Made by a program: the position numbers and the translations under genes
Assembly: GCA_000720805.1 (NCBI GenBank)
Contig: JODI01000003.1
Span: forward strand, 62,001 to 126,000
DNA: 64,000 nucleotides
DNA from: Streptomyces violaceoruber
GTDB lineage: Bacteria; Actinomycetota; Actinomycetes; Streptomycetales; Streptomycetaceae
Direction: 5' to 3'
Shown: piece after piece, positions 7,380-17,499 of the stretch
Layout of the letters: each line of letters begins with the position of its first letter
How positions within the stretch are numbered: position 1 is the stretch's first letter
The notes under the pieces: generated by a model
Seen by the model: the letters and a program-made list of their open reading frames with translations, nothing else
Databases searched by the model: none
Told to the model about the DNA's origin: nothing

Positions 7380-8696
7380 CTATGCCCCGAGCATCCCGGT
7401 CCACAGGTCGGGGAAGTCCGGGAGGGTCTTCGCCGTCGTCGCCACGTTCTCGATCCGTACGCCCTTCACCGCCAGGCCGATGATCGCGCCGGCCGTCGCC
7501 ATGCGGTGATCCTCGTACGTGTGGAAGGTCCCGCCGTGCAGCGGGCGCGGTCGGATGTGCAGACCGTCGGCCGACTCCGTGACGTCACCGCCGAGCTCGT
7601 TGATCTCCTTGGTGAGCGCGGCCAGCCGGTCCGTCTCGTGCAGCCGGAGGTGGGCCACGCCCCGCAGGGTGGAGGGGGAGTCCGCGAGGGCGGCGACCGC
7701 CGCGATGCCCGGGGTCAGCTCGCCGACCTCGCTCAGGTCGACGTCGATGCCGTGGATGGCACCCGAACCGGTGAACTCCAGGCCGTACTCGGTCAGTTCG
7801 CAGGAACCGCCCATTTCGGTGAAGATCTCGCGCAGCCTGTCGCCGGGCTGGGTGGTGCGGGCCGGCCAGTCCGGGACGAGGACCTTGCCGCCGGTCACCA
7901 GGGCCGCGGCCAGGAACGGCTGGGCGTTCGACAGGTCCGGCTCGATCGTCAGGTCCCGGCCGAGCAGGGCGCCCGGGGTGACCCGCCAGACGTTCGGCTC
8001 ACCGCCCGACTCCGGGCTGTCCACCTGGGCGCCGACCGCGCGCAGCATGTCGACGGTCATCCGGATGTGCGGCATGGAAGGCAGCGTGGAGCCGGTGTGG
8101 CGGACCTCGACGCCCTGGTTGAAGCGGGGGGCGGACAGCAGCAGGGCGCTGACGAACTGGGACGACGAGGACGCGTCGATCTCCACCAGACCGCCGTCCA
8201 GGGCGCCAGAGCCGTGGACCGTCAGCGGCAGCGCGCCGCGAGCGTCGTCGTCGATGCGGGCGCCGAGGACGCGCAGGGCCTCGATCACACCGGTCAGGGG
8301 ACGCTCGTACGACCTAGGGTCGCCGTCGAAGCGGATGGGGCCGTCGGCGAGCGTCGCGACCGGCGGCAGGAAACGCATCACCGTGCCGGCGTTGCCGACG
8401 TCGACGGTGGCCGGGCCGAACAGGCCGGCCGGCAGCACACGCCAGGTCTCACCGGTGCCGTCGGGGCCGACGCCCTCCTCGATGCCGACGCCCATGGTGC
8501 GCAGGGCGCCGGCCATCAGAAGGGTGTCGCGGGAGCGCAGGGGGCGGCGCAGCCAGCCGGGTTCGCTCGCGAGCGCGGCGAGCACGAGTGCCCGGTTGGT
8601 GACCGACTTGGACCCCGGCACGTGGACCGTCGCGTCGACGGCTCCGCTCGCGTGCGGGGCGGGCCAGAGGGCGGTGTGTACGTCGTTCGGGGCCAT
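7380..8696 (-). CDS. aroA: 3-phosphoshikimate 1-carboxyvinyltransferase (EPSP synthase)
   Basis: Sixth step of the shikimate pathway: transfer of enolpyruvyl from PEP to shikimate-3-phosphate. The 438-aa protein has the N-terminal signature [17 protein letters not shown] with the substrate-binding Lys, the LDVGNAGT-type loop ([13 protein letters not shown]), and the C-terminal HETDRLAAL and [10 protein letters not shown] motifs. The length is normal. The ATG at 8696 gives MAPNDV; an in-frame GTG at 8705 is an alternative, and neither has a strong ribosome-binding site. It precedes rsgA. The class (glyphosate-sensitive or tolerant) was not assessed. Confidence 0.94.
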   Translation of the reverse strand: MAPNDVHTALWPAPHASGAVDATVHVPGSKSVTNRALVLAALASEPGWLRRPLRSRDTLLMAGALRTMGVGIEEGVGPDGTGETWRVLPAGLFGPATVDVGNAGTVMRFLPPVATLADGPIRFDGDPRSYERPLTGVIEALRVLGARIDDDARGALPLTVHGSGALDGGLVEIDASSSSQFVSALLLSAPRFNQGVEVRHTGSTLPSMPHIRMTVDMLRAVGAQVDSPESGGEPNVWRVTPGALLGRDLTIEPDLSNAQPFLAAALVTGGKVLVPDWPARTTQPGDRLREIFTEMGGSCELTEYGLEFTGSGAIHGIDVDLSEVGELTPGIAAVAALADSPSTLRGVAHLRLHETDRLAALTKEINELGGDVTESADGLHIRPRPLHGGTFHTYEDHRMATAGAIIGLAVKGVRIENVATTAKTLPDFPDLWTGMLGA

Positions 8697-8815
8697 GGGT
8701 CCCACTTTATAAGGAGGCGGTGCCGCCGGTGCGGGAGCGTTGTGGCTGGTCGCTCCCCGGGCTGAAGCCGCCCGTCGACGCGGCCCCGCGCGCGTGGGCG
8801 CTGGTCACACGCTGG

Positions 8816-9538
8816 TCACACCTCCAGCAGCCAGCGCCCCCCGCCTATCAGCGAGCACAGGCTCACCGCATGGAACAGAAACAGCCACATCCCCGCCGGG
8901 ACATGGGTCAGCCGGGACAACTGGTCCGCGTCCGAGTCGCCCGCGCCGCCGCGCGACCGCTTGGCCTGCAGTTCGAACGCCGGGCGCACGCCGCCGAGCA
9001 GCAGGAACCAGACCACCGCGTACGCGAACGCCGCCTGGACCTGGGGGCCCGTCAGCCAGGAGACGATCACGAACGTGCCGCCGGTGAGGAGCACGGTGAG
9101 GGCGCCGTAGGCGTTGCGGATCATCAGCAGCATCGCCACCAGGAGGGCGCTGGCCAGCCACAGCAGGGCCGTGATGTGGCCGGTGGCGAGCAGGGCGGCG
9201 CCGCCGAGGCCGAGGAGCGGGGGAGCGGTGTAGCCGGCGGCGGCCGTGAGGATCATGCCGATGCCGTGCGGCTTGCCCCGGCTGACGGTCAGTCCGCTGG
9301 TGTCGGAGTGCAGCCGTATGCCGGTGAGGGTGCGGCCGGTGAGCAGCGCGATCAGGCCGTGGCCGCCCTCGTGGGCGATGGTGATGGCGTTGCGGGCGAC
9401 GCGCCACACGGCGTGCGGGACGACCGCGGCGACCGCGGCGACGAGGGTCGCGAGCACCACCCACAGATCGGGGTCGGGCTGGCTGCCGAAGATCTCGTCC
9501 CAGAGGGACGCGAGCGATTCCGATGCGGTGGTGTGCAT
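8816..9538 (-). CDS. M50-like membrane metalloprotease
   Basis: A 240-aa membrane protein with about six hydrophobic segments. Its zinc-protease motif HEGGH lies near residue 55, inside 'NAITIAHEGGHGLIALLTGR', at a membrane boundary as in the M50/site-2 protease group. A distal conserved N/D pair was not identified with certainty. The C-terminal half contains further helices and a basic loop (QAKRSRGG). It lacks PDZ and CBS domains and belongs to the short M50B-like proteins common in Streptomyces; function unknown. The ATG at 9538 is divergent from the SRAP gene, leaving only 48 bases between the two starts. Confidence 0.8.
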   Translation of the reverse strand: MHTTASESLASLWDEIFGSQPDPDLWVVLATLVAAVAAVVPHAVWRVARNAITIAHEGGHGLIALLTGRTLTGIRLHSDTSGLTVSRGKPHGIGMILTAAAGYTAPPLLGLGGAALLATGHITALLWLASALLVAMLLMIRNAYGALTVLLTGGTFVIVSWLTGPQVQAAFAYAVVWFLLLGGVRPAFELQAKRSRGGAGDSDADQLSRLTHVPAGMWLFLFHAVSLCSLIGGGRWLLEV

Positions 9539-9586
9539 GTGCGGCAGTGGCTCCCGTGTCTCGTCGAATCTGGCAGTGTGGCACGT

Positions 9587-10402
9587 ATGTGCGGACGGTA
9601 TGCAGCCAGTCGTGGGGCCGAGGATCTCGCAGGAATCTTTGAGGTCGAAAAGTGGGATCCCGAGGAGACCCTGGCACCCGACTACAACGTGGCCCCGACC
9701 AAGGACGTCTACGCCGTTCTCGACCGTCCTCTTAAGGACGCGGACGAGCCGAGGCCGGTTCGGCAGCTGCGGAAGCTGAAGTGGGGCCTGGTGCCGAGCT
9801 GGGCGAAGACCCCCGAGGGCGGCGCCCGGATGATCAACGCGCGCGCGGAGACGGTGCACGAGAAGCCGTCGTACCGGCGGGCTTTCGCCGCCCGGCGCTG
9901 CGTCATCCCCGCCGACGGCTACTACGAGTGGGTCACCGGCAAGCAGGAGCGGGAACTGGAGACCGAGGGGAAGAAGAAGCGGCCGCGCAAGCAGCCCTAC
10001 TTCGTCCTCCCCGCCGACGGCTCGGTGTTCGCGATGGCCGGGCTGTACGAGTTCTGGCGGGACAGGACCCTGCCGGACGACCATCCGCAGGCCTGGTGGG
10101 TGACCTGCTCCGTGATCACCACCGAGGCGGAGAAGACACCGCTGGCCGTGGCGCCCGCCGAGGGCCCGTACACGCTGACCGACATCCACCCCCGGATGCC
10201 GCTGATGCTCACGCCCGACCGCTGGGACGCCTGGCTCGACCCGGCCCGCACGGACCCCGAGGACCTGCGCGAGCTGCTCGACCCGCCGCCGCCCGGGCTG
10301 ATGCGGGCGTACCCCGTCACCACCGCGGTCAGCAACGTCCGCAACAACGGGCCGGAACTGCTGAAGGAGCTGGAGGGGCCCGAAGAGGGCACACTTTTCT
10401 GA
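9587..10402 (+). CDS. SOS-response-associated peptidase (SRAP/YedK/HMCES)
   Basis: A 271-aa SRAP-domain protein. After removal of Met1 the catalytic Cys2 (MCGRYA) forms a thiazolidine cross-link with abasic sites in single-stranded DNA, protecting forks. Other active-site signatures are NVAPT, the WGLVPSW motif, NARAET, and the late HPRMPL with its His. These match the family throughout. The start is fixed by the need for Cys at position 2. A 24-residue basic insertion (TGKQERELETEGKKKRPRKQ) is longer than in E. coli YedK but usual in actinomycetes. The next gene begins one base after the stop. Confidence 0.93.
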   Translation: MCGRYAASRGAEDLAGIFEVEKWDPEETLAPDYNVAPTKDVYAVLDRPLKDADEPRPVRQLRKLKWGLVPSWAKTPEGGARMINARAETVHEKPSYRRAFAARRCVIPADGYYEWVTGKQERELETEGKKKRPRKQPYFVLPADGSVFAMAGLYEFWRDRTLPDDHPQAWWVTCSVITTEAEKTPLAVAPAEGPYTLTDIHPRMPLMLTPDRWDAWLDPARTDPEDLRELLDPPPPGLMRAYPVTTAVSNVRNNGPELLKELEGPEEGTLF

Positions 10403-10403
10403 C

Positions 10404-11105
10404 GTGAGCAAAGACATCACCGAGACCGCTGAGTCCACCGAGACCGCTGAGTCCACCGAGATCGCCGGGACTACCGGGACCGCCCAGCCCGTCGAGACGG
10501 ACGCCGGGACCGCCCGCGTCACCTGGCACCGGGCGAAGAAGGCACGGCTGGTCCTGGCCGTCAGCCACGGCGCCGGTGGCGGCATCGGGGCCCGCGACCT
10601 CCAGGCGCTCGCCCGTACCCTCCCGGAGCACGGAGTGACCGTGGCCCTCGTCGAGCAGCCCTGGCGGGTGGCGGGCAAGAAGGTGGCGCCCGCGCCGAAG
10701 ACCCTCGACGTGGGGTGGCGGGGCATCTGGCCCGCCCTCGCCCGTCCCGGCCTCCCGGTGATCTCCGGCGGGCGCAGCGCCGGCGCCCGGGTGGCCTGCC
10801 GTACCGCCGCCGAGCTGGGCGCGCACGCCGTCCTCGCCCTGAGTTTCCCGCTGCACCCGCCGGGCAGGCCGGAGAAGTCCCGCGCCCAGGAGCTGCTCGG
10901 GGCGGGGGTGCCCACCCTGGTGGTCCAAGGGGGGAACGACCCGTTCGGCAGGCCGGAGGAGTTCCCGGAGGGGGCCTACGACCTGGTCGAGGTGCCGTAC
11001 GCCGATCACGGCTTCGGCGTACCGAAGAAGGCGGAGCTCAGCCAGGAGAAGGCAGTGGCGATCGTCACTGGCGCGGTCGTGGAGTGGGCCGGGTCACTGG
11101 GGTGA
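10404..11105 (+). CDS. alpha/beta-hydrolase (KANL3/Tex30-like)
   Basis: A 233-aa cytoplasmic hydrolase-fold protein. The nucleophile elbow is GGRSAGARV (about residue 116), the Asp is probably in QGGNDPFG, and the His in YADHGFG. The oxyanion HGAGGG motif is near residue 53. This is the dienelactone-hydrolase-like group that includes the KANL3/Tex30 domain; substrates are unknown. Residues 6-20 contain a small internal repeat (ETAEST twice). The GTG start at 10404 comes one base after the SRAP stop, so expression is probably linked. The sigR promoter region follows directly. Confidence 0.8.
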   Translation: MSKDITETAESTETAESTEIAGTTGTAQPVETDAGTARVTWHRAKKARLVLAVSHGAGGGIGARDLQALARTLPEHGVTVALVEQPWRVAGKKVAPAPKTLDVGWRGIWPALARPGLPVISGGRSAGARVACRTAAELGAHAVLALSFPLHPPGRPEKSRAQELLGAGVPTLVVQGGNDPFGRPEEFPEGAYDLVEVPYADHGFGVPKKAELSQEKAVAIVTGAVVEWAGSLG

Positions 11106-11112
11106 CGGCCCG

Positions 11113-11138
11113 GGAATGTTGCGGACGAGCCCTCTGTT
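11113..11138 (+). promoter_or_regulatory. sigma-R-type promoter (sigRp2-like)
   Basis: GGAAT at 11113-11117, an 18-base spacer, then GTT at 11136-11138. This is the sigma-R consensus (GGAAT-N18-GTT), placed about 60 bases ahead of the upstream sigR start. It fits the known positive autoregulation of sigR from its p2 promoter. Confidence 0.85.
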
Positions 11139-11362
11139 GAGGCGGACAGAAGTGCTGAAACCCCAGCGCCCACCGTCGTGGAGAGGAAGTCTGCCGCATG
11201 GGTTCGACCTACTGCCCGAGTCGCACAAGCCGCGCCGACTTGGACTGGACCGTGCTGCACGCGGCGAAGGCCGCCCCTATTCGGGCGGCGGGCGGACCGG
11301 ATCGTCGTCTATCCTCCGATTCTGGCGAGACCGGTCTCGGTCCCGTCCGGAATCTTGAGGAG

Positions 11363-12042
<680 letters not shown>

Positions 12043-12046
<4 letters not shown>

Positions 12047-12345
12047 GCTGCGGAGAGCCGCACGAGACGGACTGCAGTGAGGTACTCGATCATCTGTACG
12101 AGTTTCTCGACAGTGAGATGCCGGATGTCGATCGCGACAAGTTCAAGCAGCACTTCACGGAGTGCTCGCCCTGCCTGGAGAAGTACGGCCTCGAGGAGGC
12201 CGTGAAGAAGCTGGTCAAGCGGTGCTGCGGGCATGACGACGTGCCGAGCGACCTGCGCTCCAAGGTGCTGGGACGGCTCGACCTGATCCGCTCCGGGCAG
12301 ACCGTTCCCGATCACGACGTGACCGCCGCTCCGCAGGAGTCCTGA
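12043..12345 (+). CDS. rsrA: redox-sensitive anti-sigma factor RsrA
   Basis: A 100-aa zinc anti-sigma factor (ZAS family) that holds SigR inactive when reduced and releases it when disulfides form. The sensing residues are all present: C11, H37, C41 and C44, the last three in the HxxxCxxC motif (HFTECSPC), plus C3, C61 and C62. The start ATG overlaps the last base of sigR codons (ATGA), so the pair is made in step. The protein is slightly shorter than some orthologues at its C-terminus. No separate promoter is seen. Confidence 0.95.
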
Positions 12346-12476
12346 ACTCCCGACCGGACACGGGCGGCGGGCTGCCGTCACTCGAACGTGCTAACCCGCC
12401 GGTCATAAGCCCGCGCTTCCCCCTCCTGCCGTCCTAGGCTCCGGACCCTGAGCAGGCACGGCCGGGGAGGGGCGTG

Positions 12477-13784
12477 ATGGAGGCGGTACCGGCACGGGCC
12501 CGTGCGTACGTCGCCTGCGTCGTCGTCCTCGCACTGCTCTGCCTGTCCCCGCAGCCGAGCGTGCGGACGCCCTGGTGGGCGGTGCTGCTGCTGGCCGGGC
12601 TGTACGCCGGCTGCGAGCAGGCCGCCGCCCGATGGCGGTTCGCCGGCACCTTCTACCCCGTCCTTCTCGCCGGGGCCTTTCTGCTCCCCCCGTCGGCCGC
12701 CGCGCTGGTCGCGCTGCCGGGGGCGTTGCTGTCCCCGGTCGAGCAGCGGCCGCGGTGGCTGCGGCGGGTGTGGCGGGCGGCGCAGCTCGTCGTCGGCGTG
12801 TGGGCGGCCGCGCGGGTGCACGGTGCGCTGGGCGGGCAGGACACCGTCGCCGACTCCGACTTCCCGTACGCGCTCGCCCCGGCCGGAGCCGCGGTGCTGG
12901 CGTTCTGCCTGGCGCTGAGCGTGCTGGACGGGGGGATCCTGACCCTCGCCGAGCGCGTTCCCGTACGGCGGGCCTGGCGCGGGCTCTTCCTGCGCTCCCT
13001 CGCCCCGGTCGCCGTGCACGGGCTGGCCGGGCTGATGATGGCCGTGCTGTGGCGCAGTCCTTACGGTCCGGTCGCCGCGCTGCTCGTGCTGCTGCCGATG
13101 TGTGTGTCCTGGTGGGTGTTCGCCCAGTACCACCGGGAGCGCGCCGCCCACCAGGCGACCATCCGGGCGCTCGTGCAGGCCGTCGACATCAAGGACGGGT
13201 ACACCCGCGGACACAGCGAGCGGGTCGGACAGGCCTCGATGATGATCGCGCGGGAACTGGGGATGCCGGACGAGCGCGTCGAGATGCTGCGGTTCGCCGG
13301 GATCCTGCACGACGTGGGCAAGCTGGGCGTGCCCACCCGGCTGCTGCGCAAGGACGGGCCGCTGACCGCCGAGGAACGGCGGGTGATCGAGCTGCATCCC
13401 GAATACGGGCACGAGATGGTGCGCGGGATCTCCTTCCTCGGAGAGGCCCGGGCGGCCGTCCTGCACCACCACGAGCGGCTGGACGGCAGCGGCTATCCGT
13501 ACGGGCTGACGGGCGGTCAGATCCCGGAGTCCGCACGGGTGGTGGCCGTCGCCGACGCGTTCGACGCGATGACGTCCACCCGGTGCTACCGGCGGGCCCG
13601 GCCCGTGCAGGTGGCCCTGGAGGAGCTCCAGCGGTGCGCGGGTACGCAGTTCGACCCGCTGATGGTGGAGGCCTTCGTCCGGGCGGTGGCCAGACACGGC
13701 TGGCACCCGGCCGTGACCGCCGACGAGGCCCACCCGCCGCCTCCCCGCCCGGCGGCCTCCAGTCAGCCGGAGGCGCGCCTGTGA
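12477..13784 (+). CDS. membrane HD-GYP domain protein
   Basis: A 435-aa protein with an N-terminal half of about six membrane helices (residues 5-220) and a cytoplasmic HD-GYP phosphodiesterase domain. Metal and catalytic motifs look intact: DGYTRGHSERV, the HD at about residues 278-279 (LHDVGKLGVP), HHERLDGSGYP with the GYP at about 339-341, and VVAVADAFDAMTS. Such domains usually hydrolyse cyclic di-GMP or related dinucleotides, but activity has to be tested. GTG at 12474 is an alternative start; GGGGAGG suits either. It overlaps the next, related gene by GTGA. Confidence 0.87.
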   Translation: MEAVPARARAYVACVVVLALLCLSPQPSVRTPWWAVLLLAGLYAGCEQAAARWRFAGTFYPVLLAGAFLLPPSAAALVALPGALLSPVEQRPRWLRRVWRAAQLVVGVWAAARVHGALGGQDTVADSDFPYALAPAGAAVLAFCLALSVLDGGILTLAERVPVRRAWRGLFLRSLAPVAVHGLAGLMMAVLWRSPYGPVAALLVLLPMCVSWWVFAQYHRERAAHQATIRALVQAVDIKDGYTRGHSERVGQASMMIARELGMPDERVEMLRFAGILHDVGKLGVPTRLLRKDGPLTAEERRVIELHPEYGHEMVRGISFLGEARAAVLHHHERLDGSGYPYGLTGGQIPESARVVAVADAFDAMTSTRCYRRARPVQVALEELQRCAGTQFDPLMVEAFVRAVARHGWHPAVTADEAHPPPPRPAASSQPEARL

Positions 13785-15028
13785 ACCCGCACCGGCTCCT
13801 GTCGCCGCTCACCCTCGTACACGCCGCCGCCGGCCTCCTCGCCACCCTCTCCCTCGCCGTCACCCTCTGGAGCGGCCTCGACGAACGCGGGGTCGCCCTC
13901 GCCTTCGGCGTGCTGGTCACCGTCGGTGAGCTCACCGGGTGGACCGGCGCCCGGGCCAGGGAGGCCGCGCCGCTCGCCGCCGCGGGGGCGCTGTCGTACG
14001 CCCTGCTCGGGGCGGACGCCGGACAGCCGACGCGGCACGGTGTCTTCCAGGTCGTCGCCGTCGTGCTCGCCGCCGCCCTCCTCGGCAGCGTGCCGCACAT
14101 TGCACGCGGGCGGGGCCCGGCCCTCGACCATCTGGCCCGGCGGGTGCTCACCGTCGGATTCGCCGCCGTGTGCTTCCAACCCCTGTGCGGCCAGGGAGCG
14201 TTCCGGGAGTGGGGCGGTCCCGCGTACGCCCTGTTGCTGGTGGCGCTGCTCTCCCTCACCGCGCTGTGCGACGCCGTGCTCGCCGCCGTGCTGGCCCACT
14301 CCCGCACCCGGTGGCCGTTCGGCCCGTTGCTGCGGGACGAACTGCGGGCGCTGCTCGGGATCGGGACCGCGGTGTGCGCGACCGGGGCCGTGATGGCGCT
14401 CGCGGTGGCCGTCGTCGGGCTGTGGGCGGTGCCCGTGTTCTCGCTGCCGCTGCTGCTCACCCAGCTCTCCTTCCGCCGGTACGCGGCCGTCCGGGCCACC
14501 TACCGGCAGACCATCACCTCCCTCGCCCGGGCCACCGAGATCGCCGGGTACACCCCGACCGGGCACGCCCGCCGCGTCGCCGCGCTCAGCCTCGCCGTCG
14601 GGCGGGACCTGGGGCTTTCCGGGCCGGAGCTCACGGTCCTGGAGTACGCGGCCCTCATGCACGACATCGGCCAGCTGAGCCTCGTGGACCCGGTACCGGC
14701 GGGCGCCACCGCCGTACTGCCCCAGGCGGAGCAGCGGCGCATCGCCCTGCTCGGCGGGGCCGTGGTCCGGCAGACCGGGGTGAACTCCCAGGTGGCGGCG
14801 GTCGTGGAGCGGCAGGCCGACCCCTGCGCGGAGCAGCCGGTCGCCGCGCGGATCGTGCGGGCCGTCAACGCGTACGAGGAGAAGGCCCGCGACGCCGGTC
14901 CCGGCGGGCCGCTGACGGCACTGGAGGAGCTGCGCCTGGCCGGGCCCGGGGAGTACGCCTGCGAGGTGGTCGAGGCGCTGGCCAGAGTCCTGTCGCGGGA
15001 CTGTCTGACCCCCGCCCAGGCTGGGTAA
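13781..15028 (+). CDS. degenerate HD-domain membrane protein
   Basis: A 415-aa protein built like its upstream neighbour: about seven membrane helices, then an HD-type domain from about residue 245. The HD dyad survives at about H294-D295 (ALMHDIGQLS), as does GHARRVAAL. The GYP segment is lost, however: where HHExxDGxGYP should stand the sequence reads VVERQADPCAEQP. It is therefore probably not a c-di-GMP phosphodiesterase and may sense a ligand or regulate its partner. The GTG start is embedded in the stop of the first gene (GTGA), so the two are likely made together. It may have arisen by tandem duplication. Confidence 0.82.
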   Translation: MNPHRLLSPLTLVHAAAGLLATLSLAVTLWSGLDERGVALAFGVLVTVGELTGWTGARAREAAPLAAAGALSYALLGADAGQPTRHGVFQVVAVVLAAALLGSVPHIARGRGPALDHLARRVLTVGFAAVCFQPLCGQGAFREWGGPAYALLLVALLSLTALCDAVLAAVLAHSRTRWPFGPLLRDELRALLGIGTAVCATGAVMALAVAVVGLWAVPVFSLPLLLTQLSFRRYAAVRATYRQTITSLARATEIAGYTPTGHARRVAALSLAVGRDLGLSGPELTVLEYAALMHDIGQLSLVDPVPAGATAVLPQAEQRRIALLGGAVVRQTGVNSQVAAVVERQADPCAEQPVAARIVRAVNAYEEKARDAGPGGPLTALEELRLAGPGEYACEVVEALARVLSRDCLTPAQAG

Positions 15029-15132
15029 CCCATGGGTAATGAGCGCCCTTCCAGCCGTACGTGGTTGGATGCGAAGGAAAGGGTGACCGGGGGCACGGCC
15101 AGCCCACTGGACGGAACTGGCAGGCGGGAATC

Positions 15133-16116
15133 GTGAGGATCTTCGGCAAGGGACGGCACCGGCCCTCCGCCTCCTGGCGGCAGGCCACAGACCGCGCGTT
15201 CACGCTGATCGGCGACGGCCGGTACGAGGACGCGGGCGCACTGCTCACGCGGGCCGCCGATCTGGAGCCCTGGCTGTCGGAGTCCTGGTTCAACCTCGCG
15301 CTGCTGCACAAGTTCCGGCACGACTGGGAGCAGGCCCGGGCGGCGGGACTGCGCGCCGTCGCCCTGCTCGACCGGGAGACCGGGGCGCCCGACTGGTGGA
15401 ACGTCGGCATCGCCGCCACCGCCCTGCAGGACTGGCCCCTGGCCCGGCGGGCCTGGCAGGCGTATGGCCTGCGGGTGCCGGGCACCGCCACGGCGAACGG
15501 CGAGCCGCTCGGCATGGACCTCGGCAGCGCGGCCGTACGGCTGTCCCCGGAGGGGGAGGCCGAGGTGGTCTGGGGGCGGCGGCTGGACCCCGCCCGCATC
15601 GAGGTGCTGTCCATTCCGCTGCCGTCCTCCGGGCGGCGCTGGGGCGAGGTCGTCCTGCACGACGGGGTCCCGCACGGCGAGCGGACCACCACCGCCGGGC
15701 ACGCCTACCCGGTGTTCGACGAGATCGAGCTGTGGGCGCCTTCCCCCGTGCCGACCTGGGTGGTCCTGCTGGAGGCCGCGACCGAGGCCGACCGGGACGC
15801 CTTGGAGCAGCTGGCCGCGGACGCCGGTTTCGCCGCCGAGGACTGGTCGTCGTCCGTACGGCTGCTGTGCCGGATGTGTTCCGAGTCGCGGATGCCGTCC
15901 GACGAGGGCGACGGGGAAGAGCACCTCGATCCGCACGACCACAGCGAGCCGGGGCATCCCGGGCCGCTCGGGCACCGGACCGACGGGCAGCTGTGGGTAC
16001 CGGAGCGGGAGTGCGGAGTGGCTGCGCCGGCCTCGCTGGTGAGGGGACTGTTGGACGGGTGGGTTGCGGACAGCCCCGATTCCAGGGACTGGCGGGACCT
16101 GGAAGAGGTCTGTTAG
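15133..16116 (+). CDS. TPR-like protein of unknown function
   Basis: A 327-aa soluble protein. Residues 10-120 form about three tetratricopeptide-like helical repeats ([40 protein letters not shown]). The remainder is not recognised; it is rich in Trp and acidic residues and includes an acidic-His segment near residue 260 ([16 protein letters not shown]). No signal peptide or membrane segment is seen. The GTG at 15133 follows GCGGGAA. Homologues are found at the same place next to the deformylase gene in other Streptomyces as far as I recall. A role as a scaffold is only an inference from the TPR fold. Confidence 0.75.
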   Translation: MRIFGKGRHRPSASWRQATDRAFTLIGDGRYEDAGALLTRAADLEPWLSESWFNLALLHKFRHDWEQARAAGLRAVALLDRETGAPDWWNVGIAATALQDWPLARRAWQAYGLRVPGTATANGEPLGMDLGSAAVRLSPEGEAEVVWGRRLDPARIEVLSIPLPSSGRRWGEVVLHDGVPHGERTTTAGHAYPVFDEIELWAPSPVPTWVVLLEAATEADRDALEQLAADAGFAAEDWSSSVRLLCRMCSESRMPSDEGDGEEHLDPHDHSEPGHPGPLGHRTDGQLWVPERECGVAAPASLVRGLLDGWVADSPDSRDWRDLEEVC

Positions 16117-16262
16117 ATCGCCCGTCTGCCGGTCCGTCGTGGCTGGTCGCGCCCGCGTGGCGGAGCCGCATATCGACACGGCCCCGCGCCCCCAGGGGGC
16201 GCGCTCCCTTTACCCTGTATCAGCAATCGCACCCCGGATTTTTGAGGAAGGCATCGTCGGTC

Positions 16263-16913
16263 ATGGCGCAGCAGGACACCGATCAGCAGCACGCGGGCGT
16301 GCTCCCCGTGGACGACGAGGGCTTCGTCATCGACACCGAGGAGACCGAGGAGCGCGAGAACGCCTGGCGTGAGCGCGGTACCTCGCGGCCGATCACGGTC
16401 GTCGGGAACCCGGTGCTGCACAAGGAGTGCAAGGACGTCACCGAGTTCGGCGCGGAGCTGGACCAGCTGGTCGCGGACATGTTCGCCTCGCAGCGCACCG
16501 CCGAGGGCGTCGGTCTCGCCGCCAACCAGATCGGCGTCGACCTGAAGGTCTTCGTGTACGACTGCCTGGACGACGAGGGCAAGCGGCACGTCGGTGTCGT
16601 GTGCAACCCGAAGCTCGTCGACCTGCCCGCCGACAAGCGCCGGCTGGACGACAGCAACGAGGGCTGCCTGTCGGTGCCCACCGCGTACGCGCCGCTCGCC
16701 CGCCCGGACTACGCCGAGGTGACCGGGCAGGACGAGAAGGGCCACCCGATCAAGGTGCGCGGCACCGGCTACTTCGCCCGGTGTTTGCAGCACGAGACGG
16801 ATCACCTCTACGGCTACCTCTACATCGACCGGCTCTCCAAGCGTGAACGCAAGGACGCGCTGCGGCAGATGGCCGAGAACGAGCCCCGCTACCCCGTGGT
16901 CGCCAACGACTGA
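16263..16913 (+). CDS. def: peptide deformylase
   Basis: Removes the N-formyl group from nascent proteins, a metal-dependent reaction at the ribosome exit. The 216-aa protein contains the three class signatures: GVGLAANQ (residues 82-89), EGCLS (133-137, with the metal-binding Cys) and HETDH (177-181). There is a 40-residue acidic N-terminal extension before the catalytic core, as in several actinobacterial paralogues. Streptomyces encode several deformylases and this may not be the main one. The ATG at 16263 was taken because the upstream sequence is unlike coding sequence. Confidence 0.93.
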   Translation: MAQQDTDQQHAGVLPVDDEGFVIDTEETEERENAWRERGTSRPITVVGNPVLHKECKDVTEFGAELDQLVADMFASQRTAEGVGLAANQIGVDLKVFVYDCLDDEGKRHVGVVCNPKLVDLPADKRRLDDSNEGCLSVPTAYAPLARPDYAEVTGQDEKGHPIKVRGTGYFARCLQHETDHLYGYLYIDRLSKRERKDALRQMAENEPRYPVVAND

Positions 16914-17499
16914 GGACTCTCCCGCCCCTCAACTCCCCCCCCTGGCGGCGCCTGTTCAGGAACTCCTTCCCGAACGGGCGCCGTTCGGCCGTTCGTCGCG
17001 GCATCGGTGGTGGTCATGCCGGCCGGATAGGCCAGCGACCGGCCGTGGGCGGAGAACCGGCCGACGAACCCATGGGGCACGCACCCGAGTCGGTGCGGAC
17101 CGGCGACTGCGGTGCCGCTGCCCGCGTTCCCGGTCCCGAGCAGCCCGGCCACCTGTTCGCCGGACTGCCCCGGCCACCTGCCCGGCCGCGTCCGGCGCCG
17201 CGACACCGGCCGGCCCTCCCCACCTGTTCACGGACGTGAGCACGAGCCTGCCGCAGTACGTTCGCGGGCAGGGCCCGATACGCCGCTTCACCTCAAGAGT
17301 GCTTCATTCATGCGGCGGCCAGTGATCCAAAACCAGTCACGCAAGGGAGAATCTCGGCACCGCGAGTTGGTGAATGGAGCAAATCCGTTCCCAGGACGGT
17401 CAGTTATGGTGCTGAATGGAAGTGCGGGGATACGCAACGGCGCACGCCCGGCACAGCGGGAGGGGTGTGCGCAAACTGGCGGCTGGAAGGGGTTTGTTC
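16914..17499. other. 586-base spacer before the albaflavenone operon
   Basis: No convincing gene is visible. The overlapping open frames here have Arg/Pro-rich shadow compositions. The last 200 bases are less GC-rich and probably hold the promoter of the terpene operon, but no clear -35/-10 pair could be assigned. Confidence 0.5.

Noticed and set aside
12378..13733. 451-codon minus-strand frame opposite the first HD-GYP gene
   Set aside because: Low-complexity His/Gly/Gln/Arg composition typical of a shadow frame; the plus strand has all HD-GYP motifs.
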